Assembly: GCF_902806685.2 (NCBI RefSeq)
Contig: NC_048546.1
Coordinates: 7,316,001-7,380,000, forward strand
Source: Maniola hyperantus
Taxonomy: Eukaryota; Arthropoda; Insecta; Lepidoptera; Nymphalidae
Direction: 5' to 3'
DNA: 64,000 nt
Shown: positions 47,755-59,569 of the stretch, piece after piece
How the letters are laid out: each line of letters begins with the position of its first letter
How positions within the stretch are numbered: the stretch's first letter is position 1
Position numbers and translations under genes: made by a program
The notes under the pieces: model-generated
The model's input: the letters and a program-made list of their open reading frames with translations, nothing else
What the model was told of the DNA's origin: nothing
Database searches by the model: none

Positions 47755-49978
47755 CTGAAACAAAAGAGATTACACTTTAGATTTTCAGTATATCTAATAT
47801 TTGTTTATTTTGTCAACATCTAAACTACATGTATTAGGTAAGTAAACCTATATTACTAAATTAATAACCTTCTCATAGTTCATTAGGTACAGCTACATGT
47901 CTTACCTTTGATTAAGTACCTACTTATAAAGTTACAAGTATGCAGTTGAGCATATTGCACAATACATAATTTAGGTACAAATTACATTATCGAAAATCTA
48001 CTTATCCGCTTCGTTCAGCAGTAATTTCGGTCTTTTCAAGGTACTTATAACCGCGATTTCTACAACGACGAGCACATCATGTATACTTCCGAAAACACTT
48101 TAAATATACTTAATGAAGAATTCATAGTATTTTCTTAATAGAAATATGTATTAGACATACCTACCTACTTTGAATTTTTAATAATTTAGTAATTTAGGTA
48201 GTTAGGTATTTCTTTTTAATAAAGCGCAGAAAATTCTGCGTCGGGGATAAGTACCTCGGTTTACGTCGGTTGATTCGTTAAAAGTTTAGTTATTATGTTT
48301 GAAAAAGACTAAACAGGTAGGTACCTACTTAGACCAAATAAGTTCTATGGTATTTTGTTATTATAAGCTCTACGTGTCGTAGCGTAGAATCAGTCACCTT
48401 AAAAGCCGATTTTGGTTCAAACAATTTATTGGCTGCTACTGCTTTTTATTTAATATTTTACTTAACTACTACATTTCTTTTCTATGCGTATATATCTACC
48501 TAATAACATCAGTAAAGACTAAACAACAAGATCTAGTAACTAGTTAGACCTACTTATTAATTGACACCGGGCCTGTCCGGGCTCAGTATCAGTACAGTAA
48601 GAAAGTGCATACAAGAAATCCTGTTTCATATTCGAACTAAGTACATGACAAATCCCTTGATATCAAAAACTAAGACGGATACATCTATTATAGCTAATAT
48701 TACCTATAATAGTTATGTACAAACAAATAAATTAACTTTCATTACCTTGTTATATATACTTGTAGGCTGATTAACAAAATCTGAACAAGGTCCTTGAATA
48801 CAAACACTAGCTGATTTGATTTCAATAACTACTCAATATTTCTGATACACACACTCCAGAATACTTATTTCACTAAAGGATACCAAGCAATACTGCAGCT
48901 AGTGTACCTACCTACCTTGATAGATATAAGATAAGCATTGATAAGGGTCGAGAGTGAGAGCAGATAACTAAATAGGTATGTATATTAGGTAAATATTATA
49001 TTAGGAAGATGATAGATCTTTAGACGAACATAATATAGGATTCTGCCGACCTCGTGTCAACTGACCATGCGCGGACAGTTAGCTCTCGCGTCTCTTCTGT
49101 GTGTAGGAGGCAGCAGCATAGCTATATACTTACAAAATTATTATAAAAGTATAGTTTTTATCAACATCAATGTACCTAAGTATTACAATTAGGTACCTGA
49201 ATACCTGAATCATTTCTGTAAAATAAGAAATTTTCGCGTGCCTGCGCCTTTGTTTTGTAAAACTTATAAGATATCAAAATAATATCTGGGTTTGATTTCC
49301 TGTTCGCTTCAAGCACCCTTTCTGTAAAATTTCATTCATCAGACAAATGCCTTTAAATCGATGCTAGCGTAACGCCTTCTTGTCCTGAACAAAAGGTCGC
49401 TAAATAAAGCTTGTACTTAAACTAGCGGCACGCTATGATGGCCGGTTTGACGTTTGTCCGCTCATGAAGTTCCGTATTAATTGATAACGACTTTGAAGGA
49501 AATAATTGTATTACTTTATTGACGATAGTGATGTGCAGAGATTCATAAATTTTATCGAATGTAGTTTTAGGTTTAGGACTCAAAATTTATTTATTAAATT
49601 GATTTCTTAAATGTATACAAGTGTAGAAAAATCAGTTTGCACCATTTAAGGGGTGAATGTACTTGTGAATATGAACAATTTTCACTATGTGGACAAACCT
49701 CTGAAATCGCAAAAAAATATCAATAAATTTTTAAAAATGGAATCTAATACGATCGTCACATAGGATCGCTGGCTAGCACAACTACTACCTCCGGCAAACT
49801 CGCGTCAATGCTCAATGCAAAACAAAGCAGTTTCGAATTGACGTTGCTTCGAAAAGTATAAACTGTCAGTGCAATGCGATTGTGATATAGTTTTGACCTG
49901 GCTTTGGATTTCAAATATTGATACTGCATTACTGTTGACCCTTGCTCGTTAATTTGGACTCTGTTCAAGCCCTTTGTT

Positions 49979-50353
49979 GTGGATTTCGTCGATATGACCG
50001 AACGTACGCAGAGAACTGTTCTAAATAGTCAGACACGTGAGTTCCTAATACGCCTTCGTAACTATTTCGATCGTGAAGCTCAAAATGGAGGGCCAATTTT
50101 ACCTATAACGTCAGTGGTTGAACGCGTAGCTGATGCGCTTAATATTGGACAACGAACTGTTAGACGGATAACTAAAAAAAATATGGCGAGACTGGCACAG
50201 AAGAAAATAAACTTCACACACCAAAAAAGAGGAAAACGAGCAAAACCAGTCGTAGGCATCGATAGCTTTGATGCCGATGCTATCCGAAGACATGTTTACG
50301 GCTACTATTTACAGAAGGAGTATCCAACAAGAAAAAGTTGGTGCATTCACTGA
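49979..50353 (+). pseudogene. Transposase, N-terminal part (DNA-binding), before a frameshift
   Basis: Encodes MDFVDMTERTQRTVLNSQ onward, with a helix-turn-helix-like segment SVVERVADALNIGQRTVRR near residues 46-64 and a basic linker (KKINFTHQKRGKRAK). It runs to a stop at 50351-50353, but family-like sequence continues in the previous frame from about 50325. The break falls at a run of A bases (AGAAAAAG) near 50330, consistent with loss of one A, or less likely a slippage site. Confidence 0.85.
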
Positions 50354-51333
50354 AGGAAGCTGGATTATTCTTCGGTGGGGAAAGTTCTTTAACGAAGATT
50401 TTGAAGACCATTGGATTTCGATACAAAAAATGTAACAAACGCAAAATATTGATGGAAAGATTTGATATAGCGATGGCAAGGTATACTTTTTTACGGCAAG
50501 TGAAAGAAATCAAAAATTGGCAAAATGTTGTGTTCTTGGATGAAACATGGCTTAATGCTAACCATACTGTAGGCCGTTCTTGGAACGATGACACAGCAGC
50601 ATCTACTTCCAAAGTTCCTGTAGGAAAAGGATCGCGACTTATAATTTGTCACGCCGGAACCATCAACGGGTTTGTCGAAGGTTCTCTCATGGCTTTTGCG
50701 TCAAAAACCACTGGAGACTATCATGAAGACATGAATGGAGAAAAGTTTACTGAATGGTTTACCTCAATGTTGTGTAGCCTCCCTGAACCATCTATTATAA
50801 TTATGGACAACGCCCCATACCACTCGATGCAAATTGACAAGCCACCTGCCCAATCCCAAAAGAAAGCTGATATCGTCGCATGGCTTCGTAAAAATGGCGT
50901 AGATGCAAACATGAATATGTTAAAAGCGGAATTAGTACGTCTTTTAAAAGAAAACAAACCAACCAAGATCCGATACGTCATTGACGAAATAGCATTAGAA
51001 CATGGGCACAGAGTTATACGGTTACCGCCTTACCATTGTGAGTATAATGCGATTGAGTTGGTGTGGGCTCAAATTAAGGGATATGCTGCAAGACACAATA
51101 CAGAACCCCCATTTACCACAAAAAAAATGCTAAAATTATTAGAAGAAGCTTGTGAACATGTGACTAAAGGAGACTGGGAAAAGGTTGTGAATAGAACTGT
51201 TAAATTAATAAGGGAAGATTATGAAAGAGATGTGAAAATAGATAATATTATAGAAAACGAACATATAATTATTAATGTATGTGATGATAGCAGTGACGAC
51301 AGTGAAAATAGTAGTATGGACGAATCTGATTAA
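50325..51333 (+). CDS. Transposase, catalytic DDE domain of the Tc1/mariner superfamily
   Basis: Catalytic residues are visible: Asp in VVFLDETWLN, Asp in IIIMDNAPYHS and Glu in CEYNAIELVWAQIKGY. Counting from the second Asp to the Glu leaves 82 residues between them, far more than DD34E Tc1 or DD34D mariner; a DD82E group named Sailor is the closest I recall. The inserted segment includes a SAP-like helix pair (VAWLRKNGVDANMNMLKAEL). It ends in an acidic tail DSSDDSENSSMDESD. No separate ATG start is evident; it is the second part of the frameshifted gene. Confidence 0.88.
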
Positions 51334-51880
51334 TTATGGCCTTTTGTGGCACCTTTTTCGGTATCTTTTGTATTCATATGTTTCTTGTGTGCATATAAAG
51401 TATGTATATTCATTTTCGTTCAAATATTCAGTTCGTTCAAATAAATTAAATAAACATATACATTTTTGTTTTATTAAACCTATTTAATCAGGTACAAAAA
51501 CAAAACTTAATTGTTTTTTGTTCGAGAATAAATTGACATTCCACATCACTATTGTAATGTGTCAAACCGGCCATCATAGCGTGCCGCTAGTGTAGTCTAT
51601 TTACAAAGTAAATTATTTGAACGGTCATTTGTTTTTATTTGCGAATTTTTTGTCTCAACGGGTGTCAGTCCAGTGAATCGCCCACTGGGGCACTCAAGTC
51701 TGCATGCCGGTAAGTCTAGATCTACGAGGTAGAGCCATACCTTACCTGACAGTTGACACTGAAGTTTTGCGAATTTAGCAAGATGCCGCTTCCGATGTTA
51801 CCTACTAGGTAACTACAACTGAATATCTCTTACTAATTGGCGTAAAATACCTACTTACTTGGGTCTTGTTTATCTATCTA

Positions 51881-52016
51881 AGGGCCGATTTCACCAACGT
51901 AAAATAAGTTAAATCCGAGAATAAAGATATTTTGGCAGGTTTTTAGTACAAAAACTGTCATTACGCCCAATTTATTCCTCGAAACGTAATCCGAAGTTGG
52001 TGCAATCGGCACTTAG
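51881..52016. mobile_element. MITE, GGGCCGATTTCACCAAC ends
   Basis: About 135 bp with ends GGGCCGATTTCACCAAC and GTTGGTGCAATCGGC. Noncoding. Confidence 0.7.
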
Positions 52017-52187
52017 TAGGTAGTCTTACATCAAACAGAGACACTTAATTTGCAACCGTCAAGTAGCGATGCTAGGTCATGGGGTTTTTTTCATCTTAAT
52101 TTTTATGGGTTGATTGTATTGATTGTAGGTAATCCGTACAGACTATAAAAGTATAGGTGAGCAACACTCGTTTGATACATAATAGGT

Positions 52188-52343
52188 ATAAGTCCGCGAC
52201 AGGTCAATATGGTAATCCGGGTTATGAGGCGGCGGGACGCCCCGCACACCAGTTGGTCACCCGCGCTCGCCCGCACCGGGTTATAGCGCAGGGAGTTTGC
52301 GGGGCGTTCCCTTCCCGATTGCCATCTCGACCTGTCGCGTAGG
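52188..52343. mobile_element. GC-rich MITE family 2, copy 1
   Basis: Begins CGCGACAGGTC, ends GCCATCTCGACCTGTCGCG; interior GGGACGCCCCGCACACC and CACCGGGTTA. Much more GC-rich than the surroundings. Related copies at 53110, 55598 and 58985. Confidence 0.8.
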
Positions 52344-52820
52344 ACTATTTGTAAGTTCTAACCAATAGATAACATCCACCGAATAATGGTCTATTACGTA
52401 ACAGTAAGAATCGGTCGGCTGAACATGTAGGTCTTACGTGTTTTAGAATTCTAATTTAAGCCATTATTCTTTTGCTCTCCTGTTTTGGCATACGCAATGT
52501 TAATAAAAGTTGCATTAAAGTAAGTAGGTATTTATGGTAAACAAACCAAGCAATCCTATCATAGGTTAGGTTTCCCCGGAATTTTCTATTGGCTTCATAA
52601 ATCGAATATCTAAATGTTAAATTATTATTAATAGTTATTCATAGATTATCTTATTTATAAAATTTTATTTTATCTTAGGTAGGTAGTTACCTTCATAAGT
52701 TCATAGGCATCATCTACATTCTACATAGCTATGCAATGTAAAGTAGATCTCAGAGACTATCCATGTACACCTGCGTACTATTATTTAAATAAGTACAGTA
52801 AATTGTAATATCCATACTTC

Positions 52821-53010
52821 CATACTAATATTATAAATGCGAAAGTGTATCTGTCTGTCTGTTACCTTCTTACATTTTGATTTTTGACGTTTGATAGGTA
52901 CTAGGTACAACTACACAGATACAAAACTACATCCAGAAGACATAGTTAATTGCTACTTTTACCATAGAAAATCCAAGTGCTTCCACGGGATTTTTAAAAA
53001 TTTAAACCCA
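52821..53010 (+). mobile_element. Repeat family B, copy 8
   Basis: ATACTAATATTATAAATGCG, GTGTATCTGTCTGTCTGTTA and AAGTGCTTCCACGGGATTTT; the end is degenerate. Confidence 0.65.
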
Positions 53011-53111
53011 CGCATAATAAGTACCTACCACACGAGTAGATTACCTATAGACAACTGTCAACTACTCATGTGGTAAGTACAGATATCTACTCGTGTGGTA
53101 CAGTACCGACA

Positions 53112-53267
53112 TATTCTGTGCCGACAGTTCGAGGCGGGGGGACGCCCCGCACACCGGCACGTCGCCCGGGCTCGCCGGCACCGGGTTAGGGCGGGGGCTG
53201 TGCGGGTGTGCGGTGTGTGTTCCCTTCCTGATTGCCATCTCGACCTGTCACGTACTAAGTATATAAA
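53112..53267. mobile_element. GC-rich MITE family 2, copy 2
   Basis: GGACGCCCCGCACACCGGCA and GGGCTGTGCGGGTGTGCGG inside, ending GATTGCCATCTCGACCTGTC. Confidence 0.78.
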
Positions 53268-53446
53268 GTCGCAAGCATCATTCTGGGTAGGTAAGTAGGT
53301 AGGTACTTATTCAATTAATAAAATATGTTAATAATAATAATTACCTACTTATAAACACATACCTTTACCGTGAACCTACATCGACAGCTTCTGCTGAGTT
53401 TATATTGCAAGCGAGTTGGTGATTCTTGATCCCTATGTCATCTCAT

Positions 53447-53768
53447 CATCATCATCATCATCATGATCAACCCATCGCCGGCTCACTACTGAGCACGGGT
53501 CTCCTCGCAGAGTGAGAAGGGTTTGGCCATAGTCTACCACGCTGGCCATGTGCGGATTGGTAGACTTCACACACCTTTGAGAATATTATGGATAACTCTT
53601 AGGCATGCAGGTTTCCTCACGATGTTTTCCTTCACCGTTAAAGCAAGTGATATTTAATTATTTCTTAAAACGCACATAACTCCGAAAAGTTAGAGGTGCG
53701 TGCCCGGGATCGAACCCCCGACCTCCGATTAGAAGCCGGACGTCCTAACCACTAGGCTATCACAGCTT
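53447..53768 (-). mobile_element. tRNA-type SINE, copy 3, best preserved
   Basis: Minus strand: starts TGTGATAGCCTAGTGGTTAG (box A) with GGGGGTTCGATCCCG (box B), then body and tail of CAT/ATG triplets. Both polymerase III boxes are visible. It is a SINE head, not a functional tRNA: no closed acceptor stem. Confidence 0.85.
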
Positions 53769-53911
53769 TTTCCTAAACAACACCTGGTACATAAACTATG
53801 ATATTTCAGGGAAATTGGCATGTCATCTCCACGAAGTCGAAATTTTCAACTTCGTTCTTATCTCAATATGAACCAGCTTCATAACGAGATGAGCTGATAT
53901 TGATTTAATAC

Positions 53912-54120
53912 TAGCTTATTCCTGCGACTTTGTCAGCGTGGATTTCACAAATTTCGAATCCCTATTTTACCCCTCTAGGGATTAAATTTTCAAAAATTCT
54001 TTCTTGGCGGATGTCTACGCTATAATAGCTATCTGCATGCTCAGCCCAATCCCTACAGTAGTTTGAGCTGTGCGTTGATAGATCAGTCAGTCAGTCTGGT
54101 CAGTCAGCTTTTCCTTATAC
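53912..54120 (-). mobile_element. Repeat family A, copy 11
   Basis: CTAGCTTATTCCTGCGACTT to GATCAGTCAGTCAGTCTGGT. Confidence 0.8.
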
Positions 54121-54736
54121 GGCTTCTTATATTCCTACTTCCGAAGCACTCAACAAGTTAAATTCGGGCTTCCAAAATAGGTCACCCATCCAGTTACCGA
54201 CTTCGGTCAACGTCGCTTAACCTTACAATCGACTTACTATGCTTTGTCACAACTAAGCCACACGTCCGATTAATGGTTATATTTATCTACGCGTTATTGG
54301 CTAATGATGTTCCATAAAATACTGAGAGCAAGGCGGTGCCGGCTAAATTTAAATTGACTGAAATATTTCTATCGATCAAACTAAAACTTTGACCTTCATG
54401 AACATGAATAGTTTTCGAAACTTGCGGTACTACCTACAGGCCACATCGCCAGCCTATCTATATGGGGCCCCAGGCGTATTATTCGTCATTATTTTTGCAC
54501 ATACCTAGACCTACCATTTCCACTCGTATTGTATTAAAATGGAACCTAGTGAAAGGATGGGCTGAAATCCAAGAGTTTACACGGTGGGGTCGCATGCAGT
54601 GTTTACAGACACTTTAAACATTTTTTTTTGGAAGGGGAAAAGAGTATGAACCGTTAGATAGTGTGAAAGTTCAATGTAATTTATATTTACTTAGTAGGTG
54701 GTAGGTACCTACTTAGCTCTCCTTATTTTATTTCTA

Positions 54737-54935
54737 ACTAGCGACCCATCTCGTCTTCGTACGGATAGCTTGTTACAATTTTCGCAAGCATCTCTATTTT
54801 TTTTTTAAATATGTCACTAGGGAATAATGTAGTTTACTACTGGTGAAAGAGATTTCTAAATCGGTTCAGTAGTTCCCTAACAAACAAATTTACTAACTTT
54901 ACCTCTTTATAACAATACATATTAGTAAGTTAATT
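54737..54935 (-). mobile_element. Repeat family C, copy 3
   Basis: ACTAGCGACCCATCTCGTCT, GGTGAAAGAGATTTCTAAAT, CGGTTCAGTAGTTCCCTAAC. Confidence 0.7.
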
Positions 54936-55054
54936 AGGTATATCTTGTACCTACTTCTATAAAATTAAGGAGATTTAGCTTTAATTTATAATTCCCTATT
55001 TTCTTTGTTTAAAATTTAAAGGCATCAAACAATAGGGTAGACGCAGACACTTAC

Positions 55055-55350
55055 TTTAATTTGCACTTTATGCCATATTCCTTCCTCCGTAGACGTACTC
55101 CCCGGACTTGAAACACAACACTGCAGTTTGCATCACACAGCACTAAGACAGGTTCACTCGAAGAACTGGCGGGCGTTACACTTAGGGCGTCCACACACTT
55201 GTCACATTACACGCGTGGTTAGTGCGTCACATCACACGTGTTGCGACCGCACGTGCAGATTCCACAGTGAGCCGACGAGCGTTCCAGGCGAGCGCTCCTG
55301 CACTTGACTCATACAGCCGTACACCCAGCCCATCCTACCTTCCACTGTTA
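55055..55350 (-). promoter_or_regulatory. Candidate distal promoter and noncoding first exon of the unc-13-4 gene
   Basis: A non-repetitive, GC- and CpG-rich block in AT-rich surroundings. On the minus strand it ends with a consensus donor GTAAGT at 55054-55049, suiting the acceptor at 47755. It contains two perfect CACGTG E-boxes (55235-55240 and 55250-55255) and a three-codon upstream frame, ATGGCATAA, close to the donor. The transcription start is not placed; this is inference from composition, donor and position. Confidence 0.45.
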
Positions 55351-55511
55351 CTACAATGGACTAAATAGAGCATCGGTCATTCAGTTTACACGCAAAATCG
55401 TAAAGCGTTACAATTCATCCTTTCTATTATTTACCTACCTAGGTACAAGGTATTCGTAGTAAAATTTTACCTACCTAAATCTCATAGAAAAAGCAGTATA
55501 CCTAGCCTAAT

Positions 55512-55895
55512 CCTTTAGACGTCGACCTCCTATTCGGTACGTCAAGGGTTCGATCCCAGACACGCACCTCTAACTATTCAGAGTTGCCTACAGGAAGCGA
55601 CAGGTCGAGATGGCAAACAGGGTGGGGACGCCCCGCACAGCCCCCGCAATAACCCAGTGCGGGATAGAGCGGACGACGTGCGGGTGTGCAGGGCGTCCCC
55701 CGCCTCATACTCCAATTGCTATTTCGGCTTGTCGCGAACTAGTCGAGGTATATGCGTTTTGAGCATTTAACACACAGATTACAGAAGTAAGTCCACACTT
55801 GGCAGTGTGGAGTGGCCAGACTATGTCATTTTTTCATTCTGAGAGTAGACCCATGCACATATGCGATGGGTTGATGATGATGATGATGATGAAAT
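55512..55895 (+). mobile_element. tRNA-type SINE, copy 4, split by a GC-rich MITE
   Basis: Head with AGGGTTCGATCCCAG, body split at 55598-55738, resumes TATATGCGTTTTGAGCATTT and ends in GATGATGATGATGATGAT. Confidence 0.7.
55598..55738. mobile_element. GC-rich MITE family 2, copy 3, inserted in a SINE
   Basis: Begins GCGACAGGTCGAGATGGCAA and ends GCTATTTCGGCTTGTCGCG, opposite orientation to copies 1 and 2. It interrupts the tRNA-type SINE at 55515-55890 between GAGTT and TATGCGTTTT. Confidence 0.8.
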
Positions 55896-56371
55896 CTCAT
55901 AAGTACCAAGTTTGTCATAGGTATCAGCATAGGAAAGCTGTTAATTTTGATCAAAATCGTTTCAATGGCACCCGAGATGAATCTTGACCCTTGACCCCAA
56001 AATTCCTCTCCTACATAGCCGCTAGTTCTAGATACAGAAGGTGTAAGTTCCTACAAGAGACCTCCTTTATCTATCTGTGGCCGTCTATCGGTTGACGACG
56101 ACTACGAAATAAATTATTTCCTATACCAATTTAATTCTCCCCTGATAGAAACTTGTCACTTGAGGGATCCAGTTAGATATTTGTTTATGCAATTAAAATG
56201 CTAATGCGATGTGAATTAAAATGCTAATGCGATGTAAATCGTGCCTTGCAAGTAACCGGCAAGAAAGTCGTCCTCACGCTGTGCAAGTTTCAATAGTTCA
56301 ACGAAAAAAATTTCAATGTGATGTGCTCTACACTCTTTTTAGGTACATAGGTACCTACCTAAGTGTTGGAT

Positions 56372-56455
56372 TTTTGAAAATTCAACCCTAAGGGGTGAAA
56401 TAGGGGTTTGAAATTTGTGTAGTCCACTCGGACGAAGTCGCGGGAATAAGCTAGT
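56372..56455 (+). mobile_element. Repeat family A, copy 12 (3' fragment)
   Basis: TTTGAAAATTCAACCCTAAG to GGACGAAGTCGCGGGAATAA. Confidence 0.75.
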
Positions 56456-56489
56456 ATTAGATAAAATGTTTGAAGCCTATAAATTTATT

Positions 56490-56696
56490 TAGAACTGGCG
56501 ACACGCCCCGGCTTCGCCCGGGTAGCTTATCACAATTTTTGTAGGGATCTCTAATTTTTTGAAAATAAAATATAGGCTATGACACTCAGGAATAATGTAG
56601 CTTTCTAATGGTGAAAGAATTTTTAAAAATCGGTTCAGTAGTTCCTACCAAAAAACTTACAAACATGACCTTTTTATAATATTAGCATAGACTAGC
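56490..56696 (-). mobile_element. Repeat family C, copy 4
   Basis: ACTGGCGACACGCCCCGGCT, GGAATAATGTAGCTTTCTAA, TTTTTATAATATTAGCATAG. Confidence 0.75.
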
Positions 56697-57307
56697 AAAG
56701 GGATTATTTTATTTTTCAAAGAAAAACAGATACATTTCCTGACAGGATAGCGTAAGTCAAATGTAACAAAAAACCAGGAAATGCTACCGGAATTTTTGAA
56801 AGTCGCGGACGCCGACGGTTCTGTCACTTCTGCCACTTTTCTATTCGATTGTCGTTAGGTACAGTGAAAATTCCTCATATAGAATGAAACGCAAATTCGT
56901 ACTTCGTTCCGACCTTACTGCGCTACTTCCGAAGCGAACAGGCAATTAATAGTTAATTATTATTATCAGTTTGTTTGTAAGGGGCACTGTGCATTGCTGC
57001 GGGCGTGACAATGCAATGGCTTCCGCCAAGTTCATTGTCGTTTGGCCTATAACATCCTTGTACTTAGGTACATGTCGGCCTACTTCGCGAACCAACACAA
57101 CAACAACAACCAACCAACAACCAACAACAACTAGGCGAAATCCTTTTTTTAGGTTTCTATAGTAACAGAAATTCCCTACTCAGTGATAGGGATCTGCGGA
57201 ACCCATATATAGTTTCATCATATTCGTCTATCTGTCTGTATACCTATTTACCTACTAAGTATATTATAATCGACACATTAAATAAAAATAATACATATTG
57301 ACAAACA

Positions 57308-57645
57308 AAAGGTGTGATAACCTAGTGGTTAGGACGTAAGCCTCCTAATCCGAGGTCGGGGGTTCGATTCCGAGCACGCACCTCCAAACTTTTCGGAATT
57401 ATGTGCGTTTTAAGTAATTAAATATCGCTTGCTTTAACGGTGAAGAAAATCATCATGAGGAAACTCTGCATGCCGGCTGAGAGTTCTCCATTATTTTCTC
57501 AAAAGTGTGTGAAGTCTGCCAATCCGCACTTGGCCAGCAGCGTGGTAGACTATATGGCCAAAATCCTTCCAACTCTGAGGGGAGACCCGTGCTCTGTAGT
57601 GAGCCGGCGACGCGTTAAATTGATCATGATGATGATAATTATTGT
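57308..57645 (+). mobile_element. tRNA-type SINE, copy 5, full length
   Basis: AAGGTGTGATAACCTAGTGG (box A) and GGGGGTTCGATTCCG (box B), body with GGTGAAGAAAATCATCATGA, tail GATCATGATGATGATAATTA. Same family as copies 1-4. Confidence 0.85.
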
Positions 57646-58984
57646 CAAAGTTGTTTTTCTTCAAATTAATAATTTTCATTTTCATTTATTAAACATTGAT
57701 ATTTTTATATGCATATTATGCGTCATACCCTACTTTCCCAGTAATTATTCGTAGGTTCACTAATAATTAGGTACGGATGTGAAAACACCTTTTGTTTCAT
57801 TTATTTTTGTGCGAAATAAATGATGCCTTTCTCTTGCCTTGCGATAGAAATAAGTTTTCCCAGCGTTTTTTTTATATGTATCTATCTTGATAAAGTAGGT
57901 AGGTATATAAGGTATGACCGCATGTTTATGACTAATATTTCCCTTTCGCTTCCAGTCGAGCTTGAAGTTTGTGCCAACGCGTTGCACTATAGGTACTTGT
58001 CTTGCCGTGGCCACGCCGAATTGCGATAGAAAAAGAAATAATCAGTAAAACATATTCTACTGATAGGACGGCACACTGAACGCGCGCGTATACGTGTTGT
58101 GTTTGTATCATATTGAATGAAGCACGTCAGTCGTCACACTACTGAGTGCAGCGGCGATGACGACGCGCAATTGCAGCAGCGCGGTTTTTACTCCGCCTCC
58201 GCTGTACGAACGCCTGATACACAATTTCTAGGAGTCGTGTTGGACACATTTTTATCTACTTCGCGGGTTGTGTGTTAACTAACATTGTACATGAGGCAAC
58301 ACGTGAACTAAAGTCATAAGTATCCTACATCTAATATGCACCTAATTTATGAACCAAAACTTCAAAAGAAACCATACCTATAATTATTATAGGTACCAAC
58401 ATGGTACCAACTATAAGAACTTTAGTCAGCATTTGCATCAGCTATATAATACTAGCCTACATTATACACTATTGCTACTATAAAGAAGGTATTTGCAATT
58501 ACATATTCTGTAAATTCTGTAGTGAAATGAAAATTATCTTAATAAATTAGTAAAGTAAAATTGCGCAATGTATGTATGCGAGTAGAAACTATAAACTGCC
58601 GATCGCAATCTAACTAAATAATACAACATCACAGGATAAACATATTATTGTGTTGTAATTCTTGTTCCGCAGTTTTACATAAATCCGAATCAATTCAGCT
58701 TGGCAATCTCTCCAAGTCCTAATTCGCCGCGTGGCGCGTGTAGATACCCTCTGCTTTACTACAGAACGGACACCCGCTTCAATTGCTTTAAATTGATTTA
58801 AATTATCCAAAGGATGAACAGTAGGTACTTACCTAAATTTAGAATGAGCTCAATTGAAATAAGGAAATTTTTAGCAATTAAACATTTATCTTTTAGACGT
58901 TCTAGGAAGAGATTATATTTTGTCCTCGTCCAAGAAGAAGGTGCTATTAAATTTCATGTGATTTGATGTAGATAGCTCATCATC

Positions 58985-59097
58985 ATCTCACGCGCCGGCC
59001 GGTCACCCGCGCTATCCCGCACCGGGTTAGCGCGGGGCTGTGCGGGTGTGCGGAGCTTCCCCGCTCCGATAGCTATCTCGACCTATCACATACTTAC
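58985..59097. mobile_element. GC-rich MITE family 2, copy 4 (5' truncated)
   Basis: CGGTCACCCGCGCTATCCCG, CACCGGGTTAGCGCGGGGC and ATAGCTATCTCGACCTATCA match the right two thirds of copies 1 and 2. A short relic of the same right end is at 45528-45556. Confidence 0.7.
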
Positions 59098-59569
59098 CAT
59101 AATAAGGATAGATTCGCGATTAACAGTCACGCGTACTTACGTAGGCACTCGTATTTATCGCCTCATTTTCTAATTGCGAGTGCGACTGTTTAAGTATTGA
59201 TGCACGTATTAGTATGCGGCAAGTGTAGGCCTACGGTATTGTGTGTAGCATTGTTTATATCGGACCTATACGTCCTGGACCGCGATCCTAAAGTTGATAA
59301 GGGGAAAGTTACATTTCACCTCAACGGAAAATAACAGTGAAAATTAATACGTATTGCCATATTATATCAATCTGTATTCTAAACCTTATCATATAATTAT
59401 ATCAATCTAATCCTGCTCAATTCGCATTGACTACTGAAAGGAGGAGACCTGCCATTCAGTAGTTATAATTATTATGATGATCAATCTGTGTATTGTCTCT
59501 GCATGCTTCTTGAATCTGCGAGTGATATCATAAAGGCCCTTTGGAAAAGGGCCCCCGGATGGATTCGAC

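Larger units (their letters stand above)
49423..51589 (+). mobile_element. Tc1/mariner-superfamily DNA transposon, nearly intact
   Basis: Bounded by perfect inverted repeats of about 28-30 bases (GCGGCACGCTATGATGGCCG inward from the left, its complement at the right) with TA on both sides, the usual target-site duplication of the superfamily. The interior carries one transposase in two overlapping frames. Clean termini and an almost open frame indicate a recent insertion. It lies in the intron upstream of exon A. Confidence 0.92.
47755..55054. other. Intron upstream of exon A
   Basis: Contains the Tc1/mariner-superfamily transposon, four MITEs, a tRNA-type SINE and repeats A, B and C. 47755-49420 shows nothing recognisable. 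Confidence 0.5.

Noticed and set aside
53445..53470. Short evenly spaced CAT repeats as a possible CRISPR-like array
   Set aside because: It is a trinucleotide tail of a SINE; no spacers, and the genome is eukaryotic.
53700..53768. Possible tRNA gene with box A and box B
   Set aside because: It is continuous with a SINE body and tail, recurs at other loci, and lacks a paired acceptor stem.
58610..58810. 66-codon minus-strand frame with TRATRRIRTWRDCQAELIRI
   Set aside because: No ATG, no good splice acceptor and no recognised homology. Kept only as a weak possibility of a coding remnant.
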